Positions 46,143 to 57,423 of a stretch of DNA of 64,000 nucleotides are shown here, piece after piece; the first letter of the stretch is position 1; each line of letters begins with the position of its first letter. The position numbers and the translations under genes were made by a program. The notes under the pieces are model-generated. The model was given only the letters and a program-made list of their open reading frames with translations, was not told the origin of the DNA and did not search any database. Origin of the DNA: Campanula takesimana (lineage: Eukaryota > Streptophyta > Magnoliopsida > Asterales > Campanulaceae); contig JAOWBW010000249.1 of the NCBI GenBank assembly GCA_026119855.1, positions 1,302,001-1,366,000 of the forward strand. Reading direction: 5' to 3'.

Positions 46143-46575
46143 TGATGACGAATGAAACCTTGAGATTATGACCGAACGGAAAAATAAGATACAATGGGTT
46201 ACGAACCCTGGATAAATTGCTCTTCGGCAAATTTACTCTTTTCAATATTCAATAATCAAAGTCTAATTTTCGGATTACACATTTAGACCTATTTTATAGT
46301 GCCTATAAAACTTGGGAATTAAGAAATAACCTCCTAAAATAAAGCCTAACCTATAAGGTAACATATTAGGACTCAAAAACTAGTAAATTGACTCAAAATC
46401 TATTCTAAAACCACATATAATTCTACTAGGAATATTAATTCCGAAAATACTAATAAAAAGGATACTAATAATAAAAATAAAAGTTTAAATATATTACAAT
46501 ATTAATTCATTGTTGCTGAACAGATTCTGCTTCCATAATTCATTGCTTGATCAACTTTATACTCATACTGCATCA
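46143..46575 (-). repeat. Element H 5' LTR
   Basis: 433 bp, partner of 44849-45276, two bases from the PBS. Confidence 0.92.
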
Positions 46576-46734
46576 CATATCTTATGGATTCATCTTTGAA
46601 CCCATTGCCAACATAGTATAATCCTAGAGGGTCACATACAATAGAACGAATCCTAAAAAGACTATATTGGAATATAAGGTCGAAGGACCATTTGAGGATT
46701 TAAGGAAATTAGAGGAAGAAAAGTGGAATAAGGG

Positions 46735-46830
46735 AGGTCCGGGCGGACCAGGCCATAGACCTGGGCGGACCATGACAGGTCCGGTCAGACCCTATGCTGT
46801 ACCCAGCCAGACCAAGGCGGTTTCGGCAGG
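46735..46830. other. GC-rich motif cluster in copia-2/3 LTR
   Basis: AGGTCCGGGCGGACCAGG, ACCTGGGCGGACC, AGGTCCGGTCAGACC and ACCCAGCCAGACC, 70-160 bp upstream of the TATA box. The copia-1 LTR has GCGCCCGC motifs at this place. Confidence 0.7.
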
Positions 46831-47139
46831 AAACTTCCTTAATCTGTTTTCTTGCGGGTTTAGACATAAGTTACCTATTTGGAATAGGTCTAACTTGTAT
46901 ATAAACAACCCTAGTTCGTCCTTAATCAGTCTATGTGTTTTTGCAAGCCTCCAAAAGAGTTTTTGAGAGAATTATTTTGTTCTAAGAGATCCTTGATTGA
47001 AGAACAAAATTATAAACAAATTATATTCCATATAGTTCATATTAATTGTGAAAACATGTTTCACAATTTTGGTATAGCAACCAAGATCAAGAAGCTACTT
47101 GATATTCATTCGTGGTGTGGATACCGCTAGAGGGTGAAG

Positions 47140-49930
47140 TGTCGTGACCCCGGACCCCGCGGGCCCGGGACCGCGAGCTGGACGTCGACTTAAAACCAAA
47201 ACTCTAAAATATAGAAGTTAAAAATTCCATTTGAAACCAAAAGATGCTAACACAAGGTTTTACAAATCCAGGTTTGATAAAAACCGATTACAACTATCAT
47301 AAACTTCCACAAGTTTATGCCCAACAAAATACAAATATACAATTCTTAATGACGTCATTGATTGGTAAAACTATCCCCAAAAGGTTATACATTTAAATAA
47401 TGCAAACCAATCAAACAACCTGCCCAAAGTCTCAATCCTCTCGACGTCCTCCTCGATCCGCGAATCCTAATCCTTTTCCTCCTGGGGGGGGTTAAGGAAA
47501 ACAATTTGAAACAAGAAACGGGGTGAGAATAAATCTCAGTAAGTTACTAACGCAACTACATGACATGCTAATATGCAATGACCAATAGCAATTAACATAA
47601 GACAGATAGCAGCGGAATAATAAGTGACATGCTGTCAAACAGTAATATCCAATAATCAATCATATAAATAAACATATAACACCAAATGAGAGGTTCCCTA
47701 TCGCCAACCGTCCCATACCGGTTGGAAATAACGACCAGCTCATCATGCAACACATAAAGCTAAAATAAACACTCATAAGTGGATACATAGCCAAGGTTTC
47801 ACCCAACTGGAAGAACCAAATAAAGGTCGCTGCGCAGCTTCAATAACCAACCATTCATCATCTTCATAATAGCATGAAAGCTGAAGAGAAATCCCCGGTC
47901 AGAAGCGACCAATCAACCCATCAATCAAACAATTCATCTTCATAGTAGCATAAAAGCTGAAGAGAAACCCGGTACCGGAACCAATAACAATGTAAAGTGC
48001 CACAAGGGGCGGGAGCCATGCCACAAAGTCATGCTCCAAAACGATTAGCTAGAATACCCACAACGGAGCTAGCTCATCCCAACCAAGGCCAATCTGGATG
48101 AGGACAGAAGGACCAATGGGCGATGCTATACTGGACTTGGCTTGTGCCATTATAGCATTATCCATTGCCTGACTCGATACACAAATAACCAGCTGGACTT
48201 TCAATTAAATGCTAGGTAATAAATACTAGCTCGATAAACAACCAAAGATTCCAAAGTAGGGAACCATACCAATTAATCACCATAAAGATGTAACGGGTAC
48301 TCATGAAGAGTTTAACAACAACGATAACAAGAGTTTCTCATGAAAAGCACAACAACGATAAACGGAATTTCTCCTAAAGAGCACAACAACATTGATCATT
48401 AAAACAAGATGATTCTAAGACAAGGCACGTATCAAATACATCTTAAATATGATACTCACAAGTTACTCATAAAGAGCGCAACCCAAACGGTCGATCACAA
48501 ATAGCACAATGACTATTACCAAAGTGATCATAAACAGTTAGTCAAAAGATATACTAGGACTATGAACTCAACCATCTCGTCACACCTGAAATTCCAAATA
48601 AGAGATCCGAATGAATACAACTTAAGGTTAATCAAACCGTAGGTACCCAATTGCCAATTCACTTTTATCTCCGTGCATAACGAACCCATTCTAAACACCC
48701 CAAACTAATCCAAAAGGTTACACTTATTAGAACATGATCACGAACACATCATAAGATGCCCAAACCTATACTAAATGAGCATCACAAAGGTAAGTCAAAC
48801 CAACAATATCTCAATAAGATGTTCCAAATCCCAATTAACACTTAATTAAATTCAAACACAAACTTGATCACAAAGGACCCAATTCTATCACTAGAGTGTA
48901 CTACAATGTTCACTAAGGTCAACTAGAAGGACACCCAAGATTTGGACCAAAACGCATTCCTCAATCACAACTTAACCACAAATGTAAATTTTCAGAGATC
49001 TGTGCGGCCGCCCAAAATGGACCGTGCGGTCGCCCAAAATCCCTCAGAACAAGAACAAAAGCTTTCAGAAAGGTGCGCGGTCGCCCAGACTATTTTGTGC
49101 GGCCGCCCAACCTTCCGGATTGCCAGAAATCGGGAAGAACAACATGGTTTCTTCCATTTTCAAACCCAAAACACATTCCACCAAAATCCAACCTTCCAAC
49201 TCATATACTAATGTACCAAAACAACTAATAAGGCTAAAAGGACTCATACAACAACATTTAATCAACCTAAATCAAGAATCAAACCCCACATTCTAGATTT
49301 CACCATTTTTGATCAAAACCCAAAATAAATTCTCAATAAATTCAAAACCCAACCAAACTTCAAATATAACACATCAAACATTATCTATACATGATATGAA
49401 CATTTTAGTATTAAAATGGGGAAAAAGTAACTTACTTGGATTTTCTCAAAGTTGATGGATTTCAATTCTTTTTGGCTTCCTACGATCCTATCGACGATCT
49501 AAACACATTTCACGTTTTAAGAAATGAGAGATTATGAGAGGAAGAAGAAGAAAATGAAGAGAGATGAAGAGGAAGAAAAAGCTTACCACAATGGAGGAGA
49601 GAGAGAGAGAGTTGGCTGGGAGAATGGTGAGAGTGAGGGAGAAGGTGAGGGAGGAGAGGGGAGTAGGGGAAAATTATTTTAAAAAGTTACATTTAGGCCC
49701 CCCTTCTCACACTACACACAAATACTACACTCCCTACTAACAATTAAGACTCAACACTTCCACACTAGCCCAAATAACTTGAATAAAATGCTAGGCATAA
49801 ATATTATAACACTCAAATTGCACACATAAATATTTAATTAAATAATCATTTAAATAAATAAATAAGCAAATAAATAAATAATAATTATTTAATTACTAAT
49901 AAAATAGAGCCTAGATTTCGGGTCGTGACA
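47140..49930 (-). repeat. Element I 3' LTR
   Basis: 2791 bp, TGTCGTGACC...GGTCGTGACA. Contains four GTGCGGYCGCCCA motifs at 48990-49111, a G-run at 47484-47490 and a GA-rich stretch at 49526-49672. No gene; open frames near 48942-49296 are repeated identically in the other LTR and have no domain. Confidence 0.93.
48990..49111. other. GC-rich motif cluster in element I LTR
   Basis: GTGCGGCCGCCCA, GTGCGGTCGCCCA, GCGCGGTCGCCCA and GTGCGGCCGCCCA; also at 54720-54841 in the other LTR. I could not identify a TATA box near it. Confidence 0.7.
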
Positions 49931-51702
49931 TTCACTCCCCCTTAAAGAAAATTCGACCCGAATTTTAACGAGACTTACCCGAATGATCAAGTAGCTACGG
50001 ATACGATAGTTCCGCCATTTCTCAAATTCCTCTATTGTCCAATCTAACCCACTACAAGGTAACCTTAAATAATGCTTACGATAACACCACCTCTCGAACC
50101 GAATCATTCCATCATTATCTTCGTTACTAATCAAAACTCGTACTCAACTCAAAGAATCCAAATTATTTCCACACATAATTCTCGAGATATCTCAAGCTCG
50201 CCTTATTCATAACCTTAACTACACCGCAAAGGTACTTCTATTTGTAAATCGCATACTCAGTATTATTCCCCTGAAATTCCAAACATTACCATCTCGAGCT
50301 AAATTAGCTTTTGAAATATAAAAAGGCTACAGAAATTTCTATTTCCACAATATTCATCAAAGGCTATATCTCTAAGGATTCCCAATATAGTGCTCTCGCT
50401 CTAGGTAGCACTTTAAACTAAAGGCGTAATATAAACCCAAAATTTTAATACAAAATGTTCACTTAAATCTACTCCATAACATCATCGTCATAAAACTCCA
50501 ATCCTTGAAAGCCTAAAATAATTACGAATACGCAACAGTCCGAAAATGATCTAAATTTTATCTTCAAGGGATTTCCTCTAGCTCCCTTTTTAGTTAATAA
50601 TCTGTGCTCATATACCCAAGGAAATCAACAAATCTCAAATCCTCAATAGCTAACCCAAGTTAGTCTTTCACGTATACATTTATTAACCTAATGATACTTA
50701 GGCTCAATAGCACTACCATCATAATAAACCAATTAGCTAGCAACGTTTCAACTGACCAAATACCAAATCGTAGTATTCTATAATATGCCCAAGTATTGGT
50801 ACTCCATTTCCTTCACATACTCTTGATCCAATTCGGGAAACGCCACCAAGAAGGGATTTAGAACCATAGAACCACTATCTAACCAAAATTTCAAAATGCC
50901 TTTAACATAGATCGAGAAATTATTACTCTCCCAAAATGTACTTAGTCCTTTCTAACTTAACACGCTTACTACCATTAATGATCATAACTCCTACCACAAA
51001 CTCATCATCCATAACAACTCGTACACCTCTCCATGCTAATCCATTCCGATACATTCACGGAGATGCACTAAAAGTGACCAAAATTTTCCTCAAGAGATCC
51101 TCATTGAATCCTCAACTCCTATAACTCAACCGATACAATATGGATATTGATCTAAATATTAGCATTACAACCTTGTACCATAATACCCCAATTTAACCCA
51201 AGTTTCTCCTCAAACACTAGGTACTATTGAGAAGAAAGTAGAAACCTTACAATGATAATTACACCCAACAAATTGACCGAAACTAAATACTCGGATTTCA
51301 ATTAAGAAAAGATAGGTATAACTCTACCCAGGGAACGGTCTCAAACAATTTTAAGAAATTAGGAATGGAGAATATAACAATCCCTCTACAACAATAGACT
51401 AAAGCAATAGTAATATCAAAATCTTGCAATAGCAACATGGCCAATTTAGTAGGTGAGACATAACCATACTTAAGCACATCATAAGCACATAAGACTTCAT
51501 CAGATACCCTAAACTCCTCCATAGGAGTAGACACCTACAACACATAAGTCAAAGACTCAGAAGAAATAAATGCAACTAATGCACAGAAACACATAAATGC
51601 GATGATCCTAAAATGCACGCGCTCGCTCTCACGACGCAAAATAATACCTCCTGAAATTTATCCGTCACCTGGTGAGTGCTGATTGGTCGCAATTACTCTG
51701 CC
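49931..51702 (-). other. Element I region between gag and 3' LTR
   Basis: 1.77 kb where pol should be. No protease, RT, RNase H or integrase motif is seen in any frame; only short open frames. AT-rich, non-coding. Confidence 0.7.
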
Positions 51703-52749
51703 TTATACCTTAGGGTTCCCCGAAGCATCTCTCTTCTGACCCGGTGAAGTACTGGTTCCTGTTCCTGATGATTGAACTATAAACCTCGGACAGTCTTTTA
51801 TGAAGTGACCCAGTTGACCACAATTGATACATTTTCCTTGTTTCTTCCAACACTTATCCTCCAAATGGCCTTCCCTCTGAAAGTAAGTGCAAATCCACCT
51901 ACCTTGCTTCCCTTGTTTCCCCGAAGGAGTACCCGGATTCCCTAGCGCGGTTTGTTCCTTAAACTGAGATGGTGCTCCCAAATTACCTCGGTTATCTGAA
52001 CGGTGATGTGGTTGAGATTTAGCATGGCTTACTTGTTTACCCGCATTTGCAACCTCGGTCTTCCTCTTATGCTCCCCAATATCTTGCTCGATCAAGTATG
52101 CCCGGTCTACCGCATCCTGAAATGTCACAATCCTCTGGGCTATAAGCTGAGTCCGAATAGAAGTCTTCAAACCCCGGATGAATCTCTTAGCTTTCTGCTC
52201 CTCGGTCCGCACAAGATAGTCACAATACCGGGCTAATTCTGTGAACTTAGCCGAGTACTGAGCTATAGACAACAAACCTTGCTCCAGGTTGAGCAGCTCG
52301 ATCTCCTTTCGGTTTTGATCCACTACCGGAATGAAATGCTCCTTGAACTTTCGCACAAACAATTCCCATGCATACACTGTGTGAGTATCATCCCAACTCG
52401 CTTTAACACCCTTCCACCAATGCTCGGCGGCACCCACAAGTTTATAAGCCGCAAACCGGACCTTGTCTTCATCGGTGCAACCAAAGACATCATAAATTTT
52501 CTCCATCGACTCAATCCATAGCTCGGCCTTCCTTACATCGGGTTCCCCATTGAACTCAACCGGTTTCAATTTCAGAAATTGTTCCAATCCGTAGCGGGGT
52601 GGTGGTGCTTGTTCTACCCTCGGACCTTGATCATGTATGGCCTTCATGGCCGCCTCAAACATGCCCTGAAACATTGCACGGGCTTCATCCCTTGTTTCAT
52701 TCCGATTTTCATTACCAGTATTACTTTCACCACTTCTCCTTCGAGACAT
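51703..52749 (-). CDS. gag: Element I Gag (348 aa, intact)
   Basis: Gag of a Ty3/gypsy element, forming the particle that packages element RNA. It starts at ATG 52749 (MSRRRSGESNTGNENRNETR), 106 bases after the PBS. The retrotransposon gag domain spans about residues 70-190: FLKLKPVEFNGEPDVRKAELWI, AAYKLVGAAEHWWKGV, WELFVRKFKEHFIP, LEQGLLSIAQYSAKFTELARYC and KRFIRGLKTSIRTQL. A basic linker is followed by CTYFQREGHLEDKC and a full CCHC knuckle CINCGQLGHFIKDC near residues 305-320. The frame stops at 51703 with no pol after it. Its Gag could act for itself while pol would have to come from a full relative elsewhere. Confidence 0.9.
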   Translation of the reverse strand: MSRRRSGESNTGNENRNETRDEARAMFQGMFEAAMKAIHDQGPRVEQAPPPRYGLEQFLKLKPVEFNGEPDVRKAELWIESMEKIYDVFGCTDEDKVRFAAYKLVGAAEHWWKGVKASWDDTHTVYAWELFVRKFKEHFIPVVDQNRKEIELLNLEQGLLSIAQYSAKFTELARYCDYLVRTEEQKAKRFIRGLKTSIRTQLIAQRIVTFQDAVDRAYLIEQDIGEHKRKTEVANAGKQVSHAKSQPHHRSDNRGNLGAPSQFKEQTALGNPGTPSGKQGKQGRWICTYFQREGHLEDKCWKKQGKCINCGQLGHFIKDCPRFIVQSSGTGTSTSPGQKRDASGNPKV

Positions 52750-52854
52750 TTCAAACAAGTACCTGCATAAAACAACAATTGTTACTCACTCCGAACACAC
52801 TACCCCCCTAGGTCATACTAATCCACCTATACTTATACATAGAGCTAAACCATA

Positions 52855-52866
52855 GCTCTGATACCA
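52855..52866 (-). promoter_or_regulatory. Element I primer-binding site
   Basis: Minus strand TGGTATCAGAGC two bases from the 5' LTR, matching initiator-Met tRNA. Confidence 0.9.
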
Positions 52867-52868
52867 AC

Positions 52869-55660
52869 TGTCGTGACCCCGGACCCCGCGGGCCCGGGAC
52901 CGCGAGCTGGACGTCGACTTAAAACCAAAACTCTAAAATATAGAAGTTAAAAATTCCATTTGAAACCAAAAGATGCTAACACAAGGTTTTACAAATCCAG
53001 GTTTGATAAAAACCGATTACAACTATCATAAACTTCCACAAGTTTATGCCCAACAAAATACAAATACACAATTCTTAATGACGTCATTGATTGGTAAAAC
53101 TATCCCCAAAAGGTTATACATTTAAATAATGCAAACCAATCAAACAACCTGCCCAAAGTCTCAATCCTCTCGACGTCCCCCTCGATCCGCGAATCCTAAT
53201 CCTTTTCCTCCTGGGGGGGGGTTAAGGAAAACAATTTGAAACAAAAAACGGGGTGAGAATAAATCTCAGTAAGTTACTAACGCAACTACATGACATGCTA
53301 ATATGCAATGACCAATAGCAATTAACATAAGACAGATAGCAGCGGAATAATAAGTGACATGCTGTCAAACAGTAATATCCAATAATCAATCATATAAATA
53401 AACATATAACACCAAATGAGAGGTTCCCTATCGCCAACCGTCCCATACCGGTTGGAAATAACGACCAGCTCATCATGCAACACATAAAGCTGAAATAAAC
53501 ACTCATAAGTGGATACATAGCCAAGGTTTCACCCAACTGGAAGAACCAAATAAAGGTCGCTGCGCAGCTTCAATAACCAACCATTCATCATCTTCATAAT
53601 AGCATGAAAGCTGAAGAGAAATCCCCGGTCAGAAGCGACCAATCAACCCATCAATCAAACAATTCATCTTCATAGTAGCATAAAAGCTGAAGAGAAACCC
53701 GGTACCGGAACCAATAACAATCTAAAGTGCCACAAGGGGCGGGAGCCATGCCACAAAGTCATGCTCCAAAACGATTAGCTAGAATACCCACAACGGAGCT
53801 AGCTCATCCCAACCAAGGCCAATCTGGATGAGGACAGAAGGACCAATGGGCGATGCTATACTGGACTTGGCTTGTGCCATTATAGCATTATCCATTGCCT
53901 GACTCGATACACAAATAACCAGCTGGACTTTCAATTAAATGCCAGGTAATAAATACTAGCTCGATAAACAACCAAAGATTCCAAAGTAGGGAACCATACC
54001 AATTAATCACCATAAAGATGTAACGGGTACTCATGAAGAGTTTAACAACAACGATAACAAGAGTTTCTCATGAAGAGCACAACAACTATAAACGGAATTT
54101 CTCCTAAAGAGCACAACAACATTGATCATTAAAACAAGATGATTCTAAGACAAGGCACGTATCAAATACATCTTAAATATGATACTCACAAGTTACTCAT
54201 AAAGAGCGCAACCCAAACGGTCGATCACAAATAGCACAATGACTATTACCAAAGTGATCATAAACATTTACTCAAAAGATATACTAGGACTATGAACTCA
54301 ACCATCTCGTCACACCTGAAATTCCAAATAAGAGATCCGAATGAATACAACTTAAGGTTAATCAAACCGTAGGTACCCAATTGCCAATTCACTTTTATCT
54401 CCGTGCATAACGAACCCATTCTAAACACCCCAAACTAATCCAAAAGGTTACACTTATTAGAACATGATCACGAACACATCATAAGATGCCCAAACCTATA
54501 CTAAATGAGCATCACAAAGGTAAGTCAAACCAACAATATCTCAATAAGATGTTCCAAATCCCAATTAACACTTAATTAAATTCAAACACAAACTTGATCA
54601 CAAAGGACCCAATTCTATCACTAGAGTGTACTACAATGTTCACTAAGGTCAACTAGAAGGACACCCAAGATTTGGACCAAAACGCATTCCTCAATCACAA
54701 CTTAACCACAAATGTAAATTTTCAGAGATCTGTGCGGCCGCCCAAAATGGACCGTGCGGTCGCCCAAAATCCCTCAGAACAAGAACAAAAGCTTTCAGAA
54801 AGGTGCGCGGTCGCCCAGACTATTTTGTGCGGCCGCCCAACCTTCCGGATTGCCAGAAATCGGGAAGAACAACATGGTTTCTTCCATTTTCAAACCCAAA
54901 ACACATTCCACCAAAATCCAACCTTCCAACTCATATACTAATGTACCAAAACAACTAATAAGGCTAAAAGGACTCATACAACAACATTTAATCAACCTAA
55001 ATCAAGAATCAAACCCCACATTCTAGATTTCACCATTTTTGATCAAAACCCAAAATAAATTCTCAATAAATTCAAAACCCAACCAAACTTCAAATGTAAC
55101 ACATCAAACATTATCTATACATGATATGAACATTTTAGTATTAAAATGGGGAAAAAGTAACTTACTTGGATTTTCTCAAAGTTGATGGATTTCAATTCTT
55201 TTTGGCTTCCTACGATCCTATCGACGATCTAAACACATTTCACGTTTTAAGAAATGAGAGATTATGAGAGGAAGAAGAAGAAAATGAAGAGAGATGAAGA
55301 GGAAGAAAAAGCTTACCACAATGGAGGAGAGAGAGAGAGAGTTGGCTGGGAGAATGGTGAGAGTGAGGGAGAAGGTGAGGGAGGAGAGGGGAGTAGGGGA
55401 AAATTATTTTAAAAAGTTACATTTAGGCCCCCCTTCTCACACTACACACAAATACTACACTCCCTACTAACAATTAAGACTCAACACTTCCACACTAGCC
55501 CAAATAACTTGAATAAAATGCTAGGCATAAATATTATAACACTCAAATTGCACACATAAATATTTAAATAAATAATCATTTAAATAAATAATTAAGCAAA
55601 TAAATAAATAATAATTATTTAATTACTAATAAAATAGAGCCTAGATTTCGGGTCGTGACA
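52869..55660 (-). repeat. Element I 5' LTR
   Basis: 2792 bp, near-identical partner of 47140-49930. Confidence 0.93.
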
Positions 55661-55895
55661 TGAAGCTTATCATCTTCAAAGTTCCTGTTCTTATTTGTTC
55701 GTGATCAAGCTTGAAGTTCTCCACCAAGATCAAAGGCTAGAAATCAAAGTCATCAAGGGTTAGTATTCTAGTATTCATATTGTATGTATTTTATATAATC
55801 ATATGAACGGGTCTATGGCTTTGGGTTTCTATTAAAATTTAAATGCTATTTTCCGCTGCGCATGTTACTCCGAAACCCAACAGTGGTATCAAAGC

Positions 55896-57423
55896 CCCGT
55901 TCATGTTGATTACTTCAATACTAGATCATGTTATGTGTATATAAATTGCTTGTTTATGTGCCTAGCATAATATGAATATTGGATTATGATGTTTATGTGT
56001 TATATGATTTTATGTGGTTTATTGTTTTATAAACATTAATCGCACGATTCAATCGTAATAAAAATTATGTTGGATTTAAAATTTTTTAGGTTATCAATTT
56101 TTGATTGGATCAAAGTTTTGATAATCGGGGAAAAACAATTTTGAGACAAATTTTCGATCTTCAAAATTTCTGGGATTTTGGCGTAGGTCCGACCGGACCA
56201 AAGGAAGGACCCGGCCGGACCATCTGGTTTGGAGCGGGGTTCTATTCTTTGTTTTGGTCAGATTCAGAATCTGGAATTTTTCGAAGAGGTCCAACCGGAC
56301 AAGTGACAGTACCCGGCCGGACCTGCTAGTCTGGAGCGGGTATTAGGCAGTTGGGTTGGGTGCGGATCTTGGGTTTGATTTTTCCTATTTATTTTGATCT
56401 TGTGATTCTGAGATTGGATCAAAGTTTGGATGGCTAATCTACGTTCATCGATATTGTGTTTCCCAAATTTGATCGCAATCAAAGTTTCAAAGATAAAACG
56501 AAGTTAGAATTATGAAGAGTTCATAATTGCTAAAATTAAGAAACAAAGTTCTTGATTCAGAGATTGGAGATCCATGTGGAATTGTGGATGCAATTGGCCT
56601 ACGTTCATCGAGACCATCTATTGCTTAGTTTCGGCTACATGGACTACTTTCTTGGTTTCTTGAATTAGTGCGGAATTGTGGTTGCCTTATGGCTTAGTTT
56701 CGGCCACACTTCTTGTTGTCTTGATTTGGAGATAATAACCAAAGTTGAAATAGTCTCATCCTCATAACTATAGAGAAACTAATGACACATAAATATTATG
56801 CTTAAATTAATGATTATGAATTTAATGGCTAAACTTGATGTGTAACATGTTTATACTATGTGCTCATAAATGTGTTATATGCTATATGTGGCAAACATTC
56901 AAAGAAAGTTTTAAGTTCCTTTCGCCATGCCATGATTAACACTCTTGTTCGTATATGAATGATTTCAATGTATTTTTCACCCTAGCGAGGTGCATTAATT
57001 TTATTTATGTATGAACAATATAGATAATGTGGGCACGCCCTAGCGAGGCACATTAACTATACGTTTAAAATGGTTGGACTTAATTAGGCGTCAAAACAGT
57101 TTTGGGCCTAGGCAAAGATGAGATTAAACATGGTTTTTGAAATTAGATTTTTTAAAGAATCTCAGAAAATGATCTAAGAATAATATGGGATATGATTGAC
57201 ATGATTGTCTACCTAATTAATTTGATTTTGTGTAATCTGCCTTAGCGGACTTGAAATTAAATTAAAGTTGGATCTTAGCCCATTTAAATTATATTATACA
57301 TTGGATGTATAAGAAGGTTGTATAATTTAGTGGGAGTATATTTTTTTGAAAAAATACATTATTAATTTCTTTAATAAAAAATGGTACTTATTAAATTTTG
57401 AAAATTTTGCATAATTGTAGATA
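55896..57423 (+). other. copia-3 leader
   Basis: Homologous to the copia-1 leader (1585-3165, reverse). Two GC-rich clusters, 56186-56222 (AGGTCCGACCGGACC, ACCCGGCCGGACC) and 56287-56325 (AGGTCCAACCGGAC, ACCCGGCCGGACC). No gene. Confidence 0.75.

Larger units (their letters stand above)
44849..46575 (-). mobile_element. Element H: small non-autonomous LTR element with one ORF
   Basis: 1727 bp flanked by perfect CATAT duplications (44844-44848, 46576-46580). LTRs 44849-45276 and 46143-46575 (TGATG...CATCA, about 97 percent alike by eye). Minus-strand PBS TTGGTATCAGATTCC at 46126-46140 and polypurine tract AGAAGGAGAGAA at 45277-45288. The 866-bp interior carries a single ORF and no pol. Resembles TR-GAG-type elements. 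Confidence 0.92.
47140..55660 (-). mobile_element. Element I: gag-only gypsy-type LARD
   Basis: 8521 bp flanked by perfect TGAAG duplications (47135-47139, 55661-55665). LTRs 47140-49930 and 52869-55660 differ at only about 14 places by my count (about 99.5 percent). PBS for initiator-Met tRNA at 52855-52866 and polypurine tract AAGGGGGAGTGAA at 49931-49943 (minus). The 2.9-kb interior carries an intact gag and no protease, RT or integrase. The youngest insertion here. Confidence 0.93.
44152..55882 (+). repeat. Copia LTR shared by copia-2 and copia-3, split by two insertions
   Basis: Three pieces, 44152-44848, 46576-47139 and 55661-55882, join in order to match the 1520-bp copia-1 LTR, with TGTTGG at the start and CCCAACA at 55882. 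The left side adjoins the copia-2 polypurine tract and the right side adjoins a PBS and the copia-3 leader. TATATAAAC box at 46898-46907; GC-rich cluster at 46735-46830. Confidence 0.88.

Noticed and set aside
48942..49296. Open frames of about 90 codons present twice (also 54672-55026)
   Set aside because: They are identical because they lie in the two LTRs of element I; frames overlap and carry no domain.
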